From Arthrobacter ipis (GTDB lineage Bacteria > Actinomycetota > Actinomycetes > Actinomycetales > Micrococcaceae): a stretch of DNA of 64,000 bases. Position 1 is the first letter of the stretch, and every line of letters begins with the position of its first letter. The notes under the pieces were generated by a model that was not told where the DNA came from, ran no database searches, and saw nothing but the letters and a program-made list of their open reading frames with translations. The DNA lies in the NCBI RefSeq assembly GCF_014694315.1, contig NZ_JAAOXD010000003.1, positions 588,929-652,928 of the forward strand, written 5' to 3'. The translations under genes and the position numbers were made by a program. Shown here in pieces: positions 1-7,941 of this stretch.

Positions 1-69
1 CCAAACGCCTGGCGCACCGGGAATTCCCGCGTCGTGGGGGATTCTGCGCGTCGAGGGGAAAGAACAGCG

Positions 70-888
70 TCAGACGCGGGGGCCGCGGAAGCGCGTGTAA
101 CCCCGCCACAGGCCGTAGACTGCTCCGCCTGCTGTGGCTGCTTTGAGGCCCAGCGTGGCGGCCCGGCGGCCGGAGCGGAAGTCGTAGACCGGCCAGTTGT
201 GTTCGCGGGCGTGCTTGCGCAGGCGGGAGTCCGGGTTGATCGCCACGGGGTGGCCCACCATCGTCAGCAGCGGGATGTCGTTGTAGGAGTCGCTGTACGC
301 CCAGCAGCGCTTCAGGTCCAGTCCGTGGTTGTCCGCGATGCCCTGGACTGCGACGGCCTTGGCTGCGCCGTGCAGGATGTCCCCGACGAGCCTGCCGGTG
401 TAGAAGCCATCCTTGGTCTCGCCCACGGTCCCGAGGGCGCCGGTCAGCCCCAGCCGCGTGGAAATCACGGTGGCCACCTCGATCGGCGTCGCCGTGACAA
501 GCCAAACCTTCCGGCCTACCCGCAGGTGCTGCTCGGCCAGGGCCTTCGCGCCCGGCCAGATCCGGGAGGCGATCATCTCGTCGTAGACTTCCTCGCCCAG
601 CGCCCGGATATCCTCCTCCGTGATGCCGGCGGCAAGCCTCAGCGCTGAATCCCGCACCGCGTGGACGTCATTGAGGTTCTCACCCCGGAGCACGAACTTG
701 AGCTGCTTCCATGCCATTCCCGCCGCCTGCGCCAGCGTGAAGGCTCCGCGCTGGTGCATTTTTCTGGCCACGTGGAACAGGCTGGCGCCGCGCATGAGGG
801 TGTTGTCGACGTCGAAGAAGGCTGCCTCGCCGTGTTGCTGCTTCGCAACCGGACGGTGGGCCACAGCGACGTACTTCTCCTCGGGCAT
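70..888 (-). CDS. HAD-IB family phosphatase (SerB-like)
   Basis: Predicted cytoplasmic hydrolase of the haloacid dehalogenase superfamily, subfamily IB, which acts on phosphate monoesters; the substrate cannot be told from sequence. Motif I DVDNTL with its nucleophile Asp lies near residue 26. A motif II Thr sits in WLVTATP, and motif III/IV is in CWAYSDSYNDIPLL with the metal-binding Asp pair. The C-terminus is basic and hydrophobic (GGAVYGLWRGYTRFRG) and may touch the membrane. I chose the ATG at 888 (272 residues). A longer in-frame start at 978 would overlap the divergent glutaredoxin gene and adds residues without family character. The gene is transcribed away from its right-hand neighbour. 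Confidence 0.88.
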   Translation of the reverse strand: MPEEKYVAVAHRPVAKQQHGEAAFFDVDNTLMRGASLFHVARKMHQRGAFTLAQAAGMAWKQLKFVLRGENLNDVHAVRDSALRLAAGITEEDIRALGEEVYDEMIASRIWPGAKALAEQHLRVGRKVWLVTATPIEVATVISTRLGLTGALGTVGETKDGFYTGRLVGDILHGAAKAVAVQGIADNHGLDLKRCWAYSDSYNDIPLLTMVGHPVAINPDSRLRKHAREHNWPVYDFRSGRRAATLGLKAATAGGAVYGLWRGYTRFRGPRV

Positions 889-971
889 GCCACTGAGTCT
901 AGTCAATGCAGTACCGCGCGACTGACTGCCCCCGCGTCGCTCACCGCCGGGAACGGCGATACGGTTGAAGC

Positions 972-1229
972 ATGGCAAACCCCGACGTCGTTCTCCTCAC
1001 CAAAGCTGACTGTCACCTGTGCGCCGCGGCACGCGACGCCGTCGGGCGGGTAACTGCCGGGCTGGGACTTTCGTGGTCGGAGCGGCAGCTGGACTCCGAC
1101 GACGAACTGCGCGACCGCTATGCCGAGGAGATTCCGGTGGTGCTGGTGGACGGAATCCAGCGCGATTTCTGGAAGATCGACGAGGCCCGCCTGGAGCGTG
1201 TCCTGCGCCGTGCCATCGCAGGGGATTAG
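972..1229 (+). CDS. glutaredoxin-like thioredoxin-fold protein
   Basis: Small cytoplasmic thiol-disulfide protein of 85 residues, about the length of glutaredoxin/DUF836 proteins. The CHLC motif (CxxC) follows the first beta strand at residues 14-17, and the cis-Pro segment IPVVLVDG follows near residue 54. It precedes the redox repressor gene rex by 53 bases on the same strand, so the pair may be co-transcribed. Its exact target is unknown. Confidence 0.88.
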   Translation: MANPDVVLLTKADCHLCAAARDAVGRVTAGLGLSWSERQLDSDDELRDRYAEEIPVVLVDGIQRDFWKIDEARLERVLRRAIAGD

Positions 1230-1282
1230 CCGATTTCGAACAATGGCGCCGGCTTTGTTGACTTAACTGATGGGGATCTAGA

Positions 1283-2020
1283 GTGGACTCACAACGCGAC
1301 GCAACGGAGCAGATAGTGACTTCGCTCGATTCACCACCTCAAGCCGTGCCCGGGCCAGCCGGTCCCACCGGCGCTGCCGGAAAGCAGATTCCGCCGGCAG
1401 CCGTGGCCCGGCTGACGATCTACCTGCGCGCCCTGAACTCCCTGCTGGCTGAAGGCACCGAGCGGGTCTCCTCCGAATCACTGGCTGAGCTTTCCGGGGT
1501 CAGCTCCTCAACCCTCCGCAAGGACTTGTCGCACGTGGGCTCCTACGGCACCCGGGGCGTGGGCTACGAGGTGCAGTACCTGAGCCGCCACATCGCCGCC
1601 GCACTGGGCCTGACGCATGACTGGAAAGTCGCGATTGTCGGCGCCGGCAACCTGGGCAAGGCGCTGGCCCGCTACGGCGGCTTTGAATCCAGGGGCTTTG
1701 ACGTGGTTGCCATCTTCGACGCCGACCAGATGGTGGTGGGCAACGAGGTGGGCTGGCTGCGGGTCAGTGACGTTGCCGACCTGGAAGCGGTCCTGGAGCG
1801 GACCGGCACCAACATGGTGGTGCTGGCGCTGCCTGCCGCAGTGGCCCAGAGTATTTGTGACCGGGTGGTGGGCGCCGGCGTGCGCAGCATCCTCAGTTTT
1901 GCTCCCGTGATGCTCCAGGTGCCCGACGGCGTGACGCTGAGGAAGGTGGACATGGCCACCGAGCTGCAGATCCTGGCCTACCACGCGCAACGGGCGCAGA
2001 CGCCCGGCCAGCCGGAGTAA
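1283..2020 (+). CDS. rex: redox-sensing transcriptional repressor Rex
   Basis: NADH/NAD+ sensor that represses respiratory and fermentative genes when NADH is low. The N-terminal winged-helix DNA-binding domain spans roughly residues 35-100 (PPAAVARLTIYLRALN, then SSSTLRKDLSHVGSYGTRGVGY). A Rossmann NAD-binding domain follows with VAIVGAGNLGKALA (GxGxxG) and the FDAD acidic segment that ends beta 2. Length of 245 fits the family after a 30-residue Pro/Gly-rich extension at the N-terminus. The start is GTG at 1283. In many actinobacteria rex precedes hemA; here a glutaredoxin gene precedes it and hemA does not follow. Confidence 0.95.
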   Translation: MDSQRDATEQIVTSLDSPPQAVPGPAGPTGAAGKQIPPAAVARLTIYLRALNSLLAEGTERVSSESLAELSGVSSSTLRKDLSHVGSYGTRGVGYEVQYLSRHIAAALGLTHDWKVAIVGAGNLGKALARYGGFESRGFDVVAIFDADQMVVGNEVGWLRVSDVADLEAVLERTGTNMVVLALPAAVAQSICDRVVGAGVRSILSFAPVMLQVPDGVTLRKVDMATELQILAYHAQRAQTPGQPE

Positions 2021-2115
2021 CTCCGGCCTTTCAGGAATCTGCGCCCGTTGGCGGTAAGACTTGTTGCTTTGCGGGTGCCTAGCGGCTTGCCAGTAGCTAG
2101 CAGTGTTCGCTTTGC

Positions 2116-2952
2116 CTAGCGGCCGTACGGGCCGCCCGGCTGCGAGTAGGGATTGGCGAACGGCTGCGGCTTCTGGAAGTACGGTGCCGCCCCCGGCAGG
2201 TACAACATGATGATCGCGGCGATGCCGAGGAGGCCCACCAGGGTGTTCAGGCCGGCCGGGAAGAGGCTGAACAGGGAAAGAGCGGCAAAGACAGTGCCCA
2301 GAATGCGGGCCCAGTTCTTGCCCTTCCGGATGTTGAATGCCACCAGCGCGTAGAGGCCGGCGCCGATCAGGGCAAAGACCACCATGGTTCCGATGATGAA
2401 GCCCTTGACGTCCTCGAACGCGATGTTCTGACCGCTGCCGCGCAGCTGCTCCTCGAACTGGCTCCGCTTTGCCGGGTCATCCAGGGTGGGAATCGTGATC
2501 AGGATGGACAGGATCGACAGGACCCCGGCGGCGATGATCATCCAGAAGGAATAATTCACGAGCTTCGGGACGCCGGCGCCGGTGGCTGCCTGCGACTGTT
2601 CCGAGGGGTACTGCCCGTAGGGGGACTGGCCGTAAGGACTCTGGCCGGACGGCGACTGCCCATACTGCGGCGAATTCTGGCCATACTGGGGCTGTCCGTA
2701 CTGCGGTGCGCCTTGTCCGCCCTGTCCGTACTGTGGCGAGTTCTTGCCATACTGCGGAGCATTCTCTCCGTACTGGGGAGCGCCTTGTCCGCCCTGTCCA
2801 TACTGCGGAGCATTCTCTCCGTACTGCGGGGTGCCCTGCCCGTATTGGGGCGCGTCCTGACCGTAGCGGGGCTGTCCGTTGCCTGGCTGGGAACCGTCGT
2901 TGGGCTCGTTGGAGCCGGGGTCATTGGAGTGCGGGACTGGAGGATTGCTCAT
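2116..2952 (-). CDS. membrane protein with N-terminal QYG(Q/E) repeats
   Basis: No function recognised. The first ~125 residues are a low-complexity tail of repeated QYGQ, QYGE, PQYG and SPYGQ units, predicted cytoplasmic and disordered. Residues from about 130 on (VPKLVNYSFWMIIAAG) form four transmembrane helices, with a charged loop carrying PAKRSQFEEQLRGSG between the first two, and a short Pro/Gly/Tyr tail at the C-terminus. The layout resembles actinobacterial membrane proteins with Q/Y/G-rich cytosolic tails, whose tails may self-associate. The DNA repeat follows the protein repeat, so copy number may vary between strains. A truncated relative lies just upstream at 3022-3276. Confidence 0.8.
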   Translation of the reverse strand: MSNPPVPHSNDPGSNEPNDGSQPGNGQPRYGQDAPQYGQGTPQYGENAPQYGQGGQGAPQYGENAPQYGKNSPQYGQGGQGAPQYGQPQYGQNSPQYGQSPSGQSPYGQSPYGQYPSEQSQAATGAGVPKLVNYSFWMIIAAGVLSILSILITIPTLDDPAKRSQFEEQLRGSGQNIAFEDVKGFIIGTMVVFALIGAGLYALVAFNIRKGKNWARILGTVFAALSLFSLFPAGLNTLVGLLGIAAIIMLYLPGAAPYFQKPQPFANPYSQPGGPYGR

Positions 2953-3021
2953 GAGCGGTCCTTTGCGTAGTGACGTTCTGAATCGGCTACCGGTTCAGAC
3001 GCCTGCCCTCCCCAGCATGGT

Positions 3022-3276
3022 TCACTTCCCACCGTACCCCTCGGCGGGTACGCGGTGGATCATTCCGGAGAGGTATTCCAAAGGCGGGCCAACCTGCGGA
3101 AACGCTGCCGGCAGGGGATTCTCCGCCTTGAAGATCGGCGGCGTTGCCGGGAAGCGTCGTCGGGCGTCGATCAGGGGCGGCCCCGTGCCGCCGATCGCAC
3201 CGCCGAGCAGCCCCAGCAGCCCGCCGATCACCCAGATCCAGTAGGACACCTTGAGCTCTGCGGGCAATTCCGTCAC
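3022..3276 (-). pseudogene. truncated paralogue of the QYG-repeat membrane protein
   Basis: The frame encodes LPAELKVSYWIWVIGGLLG, which matches in pattern the first membrane helix of the neighbouring gene (VPKLVNYSFWMIIAAGVLS). It stays open upstream to 3381 with a plausible family segment ending FSGLFDVTELPAE, but has no good start beyond GTG at 3276. After one helix the sequence turns into a Pro/Arg-rich stretch unlike the family, and stops at 84 residues. Most likely a decayed tandem duplicate; a tiny expressed membrane protein cannot be excluded. Confidence 0.45.
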
Positions 3277-3335
3277 GTCGAAGAGGCCGGAGAAGCCGCC
3301 AGCCGGCAGAGCCTCGCCGAAGTTCCTGAACGCCG

Positions 3336-3372
3336 AACGCCCCGCCTGCGGAGAGTCCGCGGACGGGGCGTT
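3336..3372. terminator. hairpin downstream of the YceI gene
   Basis: Inverted repeat AACGCCCCG (3336-3344) with CGGGGCGTT (3364-3372), extended inwards by CTGCGG/CCGCGG-type pairs around an AGAGT loop. It lies 40 bases after the YceI stop codon on the minus strand. There is no long U-tract, so termination is likely but not certain. Confidence 0.55.
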
Positions 3373-3411
3373 TCGTAGCCACTAATCGTGGCTGCCGGAC
3401 CTGCCTGAAAC

Positions 3412-3960
3412 CTACGCTGCAGGTGCGATGAAGGCCAGTTCCAGGTTGATGGCAACCTTGTCGCTGACCAGGACGCCGCCGGCTTCCAGCACGGCGTTCC
3501 AGGTCAGGCCGAAGTCCTTGCGGCTGATGGTGGTCTCGGCGGAAACACCGGCGCGGGTGTTGCCGAAGGGATCAACTGCAACGCCGTTGAATTCGGTCTC
3601 GAGGGAAACGGGGCGGGTGACACCCTTGATGGTCAGGTCGCCCTGGAGTTCGTAGCTGTCGCCGTTGGCAACGAGGCCGTTGGAGACGAAGGTGATCACC
3701 GGGAACTTCTCGACGTCGAAGAAGTCCTCGCCGCGGACGTGGCCGTCGCGGTTGGCGTCGCCGGAGTCGAAGCTGGCGGTCTGGATGGTGGCCTCGACCT
3801 TGGTGGCCGTCACGTCGTCGGCGAGGTCCAGGGTTGCGGCGGCGTCCTTGAACTGGCCGCGGACCTTGCTGATGCCGGCGTGGCGGACGGTGAAGGCGAT
3901 CTCGCTGTGGGAGTTGTCGAGGGTCCAGGTGCCGCGGGTGAGTTCGGTGGAAAGTGCCAT
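3412..3960 (-). CDS. YceI family lipid-binding protein
   Basis: Beta-barrel protein of the lipocalin-like YceI family, which binds isoprenoid chains. The opening TRGTWTLDNSHSEIAFTVRHAGISKVRGQF shows the signature WTLDxxHS.I.F.V.H. Further family blocks are FDVEKFPVITFVSN and LTIKGVTRPVSLETEF, followed by the C-terminal strand LVSDKVAINLELAF. Length 182 is typical. There is no signal peptide, so it is predicted cytosolic, unlike the periplasmic E. coli YceI. It is a single-gene unit with two palindromes upstream that may be operators. Confidence 0.93.
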   Translation of the reverse strand: MALSTELTRGTWTLDNSHSEIAFTVRHAGISKVRGQFKDAAATLDLADDVTATKVEATIQTASFDSGDANRDGHVRGEDFFDVEKFPVITFVSNGLVANGDSYELQGDLTIKGVTRPVSLETEFNGVAVDPFGNTRAGVSAETTISRKDFGLTWNAVLEAGGVLVSDKVAINLELAFIAPAA

Positions 3961-4008
3961 GGTGCTTCTCCTTGTATCAGTAGGTCAATCGGTGATCGTT
4001 GAGCTTTT

Positions 4009-4022
4009 GTTGAACTCTCAAC
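4009..4022. promoter_or_regulatory. candidate operator upstream of YceI gene
   Basis: Palindrome GTTGAactcTCAAC lies about 50 bases upstream of the YceI start, in AT-rich DNA where the promoter should be. TTGA...TCAA palindromes are typical of MarR-type repressors. A second inverted repeat, TTCTAC(n5)GTAGAA, lies at 4100-4116. Which regulator binds is unknown. Confidence 0.35.
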
Positions 4023-4156
4023 TAACTGCTGCATCCAGTATAAACATGCATTTGCATCTTTTATTCCACCGCCAGGGAACTTTTTGAAAAATTTCTGAGT
4101 TCTACTAGGTGTAGAAGATTTCGTCATTACCCCTGCCCTTTGAGAAACTGGTAGAC

Positions 4157-4822
4157 ATGCCCCAAGCCACTGTCCATTTGCTCCGCCACGGCGAGGTCCA
4201 TAACCCCGAAGGTGTCCTGTACGGCAGGCTGCCTGAATTCCACCTCTCCGAACTTGGCCGGCAGATGGCGCAGACGCTCGCCGAGCACTTCCGCGAGCGC
4301 GTTTCCCAGGGCGCCAACATCGTGTACCTGGTGGCGTCGCCGCTCACCCGCGCCCAAGAGACCGCCCAGCCCACCTCGGAAGCTCTCGGGTTGGACATCC
4401 ACACAGACGGCCGCATCATCGAGGCGGAAAACTACTTCGAAGGGCTGAAGGTCACCAAAGCCGAGCTGCGCAAACCCAAGCACTGGCCGCACCTGATCAA
4501 CCCTTTCCGGCCCTCGTGGGGCGAGCCCTACAAGCAGCAGGCAGCCCGCGTGACCGAGGCCGTCCAGGAAGCGCGCGCCAAGGCCGTCGAGCTTGGCGGC
4601 GACGGTGCCGAGGCAATCCTGGTCTGCCACCAGCTCCCGATCTGGGCCACGCGGCTCAGCGCCGAGGGCAAGCCGCTGTGGCACGATCCGCGGAAACGCG
4701 AATGCACCCTGACCTCCCTCACCTCCCTGGTTTTCGGCGACGATGGCGCGCTGCTGCGCGTGGAGTACAGCGAACCTGCCGCCGCCCTTCTTCCCGGTGC
4801 CTCGAGCACCCCCGGAGCCTAA
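4157..4822 (+). CDS. histidine phosphatase family protein (phosphoglycerate mutase-like)
   Basis: Cytoplasmic 2H-phosphatase. The catalytic RHG motif is in VHLLRHGEVHNPEG near residue 9, a second Arg is in VASPLTRAQETAQPT, the phosphate-pocket His is in AEAILVCHQLPIWATR. Length 221 is usual. This is the first gene of the cytochrome c biogenesis operon (3 bases to the next start). This gene order, phosphatase then TlpA, CcdA, ResB, CcsB, recurs in actinobacteria, so a role tied to haem or cytochrome maturation is possible but unproven. Confidence 0.92.
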   Translation: MPQATVHLLRHGEVHNPEGVLYGRLPEFHLSELGRQMAQTLAEHFRERVSQGANIVYLVASPLTRAQETAQPTSEALGLDIHTDGRIIEAENYFEGLKVTKAELRKPKHWPHLINPFRPSWGEPYKQQAARVTEAVQEARAKAVELGGDGAEAILVCHQLPIWATRLSAEGKPLWHDPRKRECTLTSLTSLVFGDDGALLRVEYSEPAAALLPGASSTPGA

Positions 4823-4825
4823 GCT

Positions 4826-5437
4826 ATGACTGAAACACCCAAAAGTTCCCGCCGCAGCGTCCTCGCCGCCGGCGGCCTGGCCCTCACGGCGATCACGCTG
4901 GGCCTGTCCGCCTGCGCCCAGGAGGACGCCTTGGCCAAACAGGCCAAGGCAGGGGACAACAAGAACTACGTGGCGGGCGACGGCTCCGTGACGGAATTCG
5001 CCGCAGCGGAGCGCAAGTCCGGCATCCAAATCCAGGGCACCCTCTTCAACGGCACCGCCGTTGCGCCCAAGGACTTCCTGGGCAAGGTCACCGTGCTGAA
5101 CTTCTGGTTCGCCGGTTGCGCGCCCTGCCGGGTGGAAGCGCCGTCCTTGGAGGCCCTCCACCAGGAGTTCAGGACCAAGGGCGTCCAGTTCTTCGGCGTG
5201 AACCTGCGTGATGAGAAGGCCACAGCCGACGCCTTCGATAAGACCTTCGGCCTTACCTACCCGAGCTTCGACGACAAGGACGGCAGCGTGCTGCTGGCTG
5301 TGTCCGGTTTGGTGCCCCCGGGCGCCGTCCCCACGACGCTCGTGGTGGACAAGCAGGGCCGGGTGGCGTCGCGTGTTCTGGGGGAGATCGAGAAGGGCAC
5401 ACTCAAAGCTCTCATCCAGTCCGCCGTGGCAGAGTAA
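4826..5437 (+). CDS. resA: TlpA/ResA-type thiol-disulfide reductase, lipoprotein
   Basis: Extracytoplasmic thioredoxin-fold reductase thought to keep apocytochrome c haem-binding cysteines reduced. The signal region begins KSSRRSVLAAGG, a twin-arginine-like motif, and ends at the lipobox LSAC, so the mature protein is probably lipid-anchored on the outer face at Cys30. The AhpC/TSA-type fold shows VTVLNFWFAGCAPCRVEAP with the CxxC active site, and the cis-Pro region VPTTLVVDKQGRV. At 203 residues the size fits. It receives electrons from the CcdA protein encoded next. Confidence 0.93.
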   Translation: MTETPKSSRRSVLAAGGLALTAITLGLSACAQEDALAKQAKAGDNKNYVAGDGSVTEFAAAERKSGIQIQGTLFNGTAVAPKDFLGKVTVLNFWFAGCAPCRVEAPSLEALHQEFRTKGVQFFGVNLRDEKATADAFDKTFGLTYPSFDDKDGSVLLAVSGLVPPGAVPTTLVVDKQGRVASRVLGEIEKGTLKALIQSAVAE

Positions 5438-5443
5438 CCTCCC

Positions 5444-6199
5444 GTGAACAGCCCCTTCGCCGAAGCCATCCTGAACGGTTCGCTGCTGCTCGCCATCCCC
5501 GTGGCGCTGCTGGCCGGACTCGTGTCCTTCCTCTCGCCGTGCGTGCTCCCGCTGGTGCCCGGATACCTGGGCTACGTCACGGGCCTCACCGGTGTGGACC
5601 TGCAGAAGCAGAAGCGTGGCCGCATGCTCGCCGGCATTGGCCTGTTCGTGCTCGGCTTCTCGGTGATCTTCGTGCTGCTCGGCGGCGCGTTCGGACAACT
5701 GGGCTCGCTGATCTCGGGCAGGCAGAACGCCTGGGTTACGCAAGTCCTCGGCGTCCTGGTGATCCTCATGGGCGTGGTGTTCATGGGCGGCTTCTCCTGG
5801 TTCCAGCGCGACGCCAAGATTCACGCGAAACCGCCGGCAGGCCTCTGGGGTGCGCCGCTGCTGGGAATCACGTTCGGCCTCGGCTGGGCGCCCTGCATCG
5901 GCCCCACCTATTCAGCCGTCCAGCTCCTGAGCCTCTCTGGCGGCTCCTCCGCCGCGAAGGGTGCATTCCTGGCCTTCGTCTATAGCCTTGGGCTGGGCAT
6001 CCCGTTCCTGCTGATTGCCCTGGCGGTGCGCCGCGGCGCGGGAGTGATGTCCTTCTTCCGCAAGCACCGGCTGGCCATCCAGCGCACCGGCGGTGGAGTC
6101 CTGATTGTCCTGGGCATCCTGATGGCCACGGGTCTGTGGGGAACCTGGGTCACCGAGTTGCAGTACTGGTTCCAAACCGATGTGAAGTTGCCGATCTGA
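5444..6199 (+). CDS. ccdA: cytochrome c biogenesis protein CcdA
   Basis: Membrane electron conduit carrying reducing equivalents from cytosolic thioredoxin to the outside thiol reductase. Six transmembrane helices are visible. The two redox cysteines are in LSPCVLPLVPGYLGYVTG (helix 1) and GLGWAPCIGPTYSAV (helix 4), both with the family's proline context. Start is GTG at 5444, six bases after resA. The stop codon overlaps the resB start as ATGA, which indicates translational coupling. Confidence 0.95.
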   Translation: MNSPFAEAILNGSLLLAIPVALLAGLVSFLSPCVLPLVPGYLGYVTGLTGVDLQKQKRGRMLAGIGLFVLGFSVIFVLLGGAFGQLGSLISGRQNAWVTQVLGVLVILMGVVFMGGFSWFQRDAKIHAKPPAGLWGAPLLGITFGLGWAPCIGPTYSAVQLLSLSGGSSAAKGAFLAFVYSLGLGIPFLLIALAVRRGAGVMSFFRKHRLAIQRTGGGVLIVLGILMATGLWGTWVTELQYWFQTDVKLPI

Positions 6200-7941
6200 T
6201 GAGCGAGCGTGTGAAGTCAACCGAGAAATCCCCGGCCGAGGAGGCCCCGCAGCCCGGGCCCGCCCATAATGGCCCGCCCAAGGACGCCGTGAAGGCCGCC
6301 AAGACCGGGGCCGCCCTCCCGTCCCTGGGCATCGTGGGCATGCTCCGCTGGGCCTGGACCCAGCTGACCAGCATGCGCACCGCGCTGTTCCTCCTCCTGC
6401 TGCTGGCGGTGGCCGCTGTGCCCGGATCGCTGTTCCCGCAGCGGCCGGCCAACCCCTCCGTGGTAACGCAGTACATTAAGGACCACCCCGACTACGGCAA
6501 GCTGCTGGACTCGGTGCAGCTGTACGACGTCTACTCCTCGGCCTGGTTCTCGGCCATCTACATCCTGCTGTTCATCTCGCTGATCGGCTGCGTGGTGCCC
6601 CGCGCCATCGCCCACTACAAGGCCATGCGTTCGCAGCCGCCGCGCACGCCGAAGCGGCTCTCCCGCCTGCCCGAGTACGGCACCCTGGTGGTGCCGGCGG
6701 ACGCCGGGATCCCGGCGTCGGACGCCATTGAGGATGCGGCGGCGCTGCTGAAGAAACGCGGGTACCGCGTTGAGGTCAGGCACGACGACGGCGCGCGGCC
6801 GTCTTTGGGGGCCGAGCGGGGCTTCCTGAAGGAAGTGGGAAACCTGGTCTTCCACACCTCGCTGATCGGCGTGCTGGTGTCCGTGGCCGTCGGGGGGCTC
6901 TTCGGCTACAGCGGCCAGCGGATCCTCGTGGAGGGCGACACCTTCGTGAACACCCTGGTGGGCTACGACCAGTTCACGCCCGGCACCAACTTCCAGAGCG
7001 GCCAGCTCCAGCCCTACTCGATCCAGCTGGACAAGTTCCAGGCCACGTTCGACCGCGAATCGCAAGGCAAGTTCGGCCAGCCCATCGACTTCACGGCGGA
7101 CGTCACCACTAAGGAAAACCCCGGGGCGCCGGCCAAGAAGGAAGTCCTTAAGGTCAACGACCCCGTCACCCTGGGCGGCACCAGCATCTACCTGACGGGC
7201 AACGGCTACGCCCCGGTGGTCACGGTCCGTGACGGCAAGGGCAACGTGGCCATGCAGGGTCCCGTGGTGGCCAAGCTGCAGGGCGAGAACTACTACTCCT
7301 CCGTGGTGATCAAGGTGCCCGACGCGAAGCCCGACCAGCTGGGCTTCGCCGGCTTCTTCCTGCCGACAGCGTTCGTGACTGAGCAGGGCATCTCCTTCAG
7401 CGGCGACCCGGACCTCATCAACCCGCAGCTGAGCCTGAACTCGTACTACGGCGACCTCGGCCTGGACAAGGGCGCGCCGCAGAACGTGTTTGAGCTTGAC
7501 GTCAAGGGCCTCAAGGAGCTCAACAGCCGCAAGGCTGCGGCGGGTGGCATCACGCTCGCGCCGGGCAACACCTACACATTGCCCGAAGGCAAGGGGTCCA
7601 TCACGTTCGACGGCGTGAAGAAGTACGTGGGCGTGGACATCCACCACAACCCCGGGCAGCTTTCCGCGCTGACCTTCGCGCTGCTTGCCGTGGCCGGCCT
7701 CATCGTTTCGCTTTACGTCAACCGCCGCCGCGTCTGGGTGCGCACCGGCACCCACGAGGACGGCCGGACCATGGTGGAGTACGGCCTCCTGGCCCGCGGC
7801 GAGGACCACCGGCTGGCCGGCGAGGCCGCAGCGGTGCGCAGCCTCCTGGCGGGCCAATGGAACCTGGACGCCGACAACCCCGAAACAGCACCTTCCAACT
7901 CCTCATCAGCCGGCTCGCCTGAGCCAAAGAAGGACCAGTAA
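6199..7941 (+). CDS. resB: cytochrome c biogenesis protein ResB
   Basis: One half of the System II cytochrome c synthase, which partners CcsB to carry haem across the membrane and attach it to CxxCH motifs. A charged Pro-rich N-terminus is followed by helices at MRTALFLLLLLAVAAVPG and WFSAIYILLFISLIG. A third helix (NLVFHTSLIGVLVSVAVGG) leads to a large outside domain, and a final helix lies at LTFALLAVAGLIVSLYVN. Length is 580 from the ATG at 6199; a longer frame from 6136 only reads into ccdA. The stop overlaps the ccsB start by one base. Confidence 0.95.
   Translation: MSERVKSTEKSPAEEAPQPGPAHNGPPKDAVKAAKTGAALPSLGIVGMLRWAWTQLTSMRTALFLLLLLAVAAVPGSLFPQRPANPSVVTQYIKDHPDYGKLLDSVQLYDVYSSAWFSAIYILLFISLIGCVVPRAIAHYKAMRSQPPRTPKRLSRLPEYGTLVVPADAGIPASDAIEDAAALLKKRGYRVEVRHDDGARPSLGAERGFLKEVGNLVFHTSLIGVLVSVAVGGLFGYSGQRILVEGDTFVNTLVGYDQFTPGTNFQSGQLQPYSIQLDKFQATFDRESQGKFGQPIDFTADVTTKENPGAPAKKEVLKVNDPVTLGGTSIYLTGNGYAPVVTVRDGKGNVAMQGPVVAKLQGENYYSSVVIKVPDAKPDQLGFAGFFLPTAFVTEQGISFSGDPDLINPQLSLNSYYGDLGLDKGAPQNVFELDVKGLKELNSRKAAAGGITLAPGNTYTLPEGKGSITFDGVKKYVGVDIHHNPGQLSALTFALLAVAGLIVSLYVNRRRVWVRTGTHEDGRTMVEYGLLARGEDHRLAGEAAAVRSLLAGQWNLDADNPETAPSNSSSAGSPEPKKDQ

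Noticed and set aside
1230-1282. Rex autoregulatory site ahead of rex
   Set aside because: I see no TTGTGAAnnnnTTCACAA-like sequence in the short gap.
2580-2860. CRISPR-like or satellite repeat in the QYG region
   Set aside because: The DNA repeat follows codons for the QYG motif in an intact frame, so it is a protein repeat.
4100-4116. BlaI/MecI-type operator ahead of the histidine phosphatase
   Set aside because: TTCTAC(n5)GTAGAA is suggestive, but no BlaI-like regulator or linked target is seen and it may be chance.
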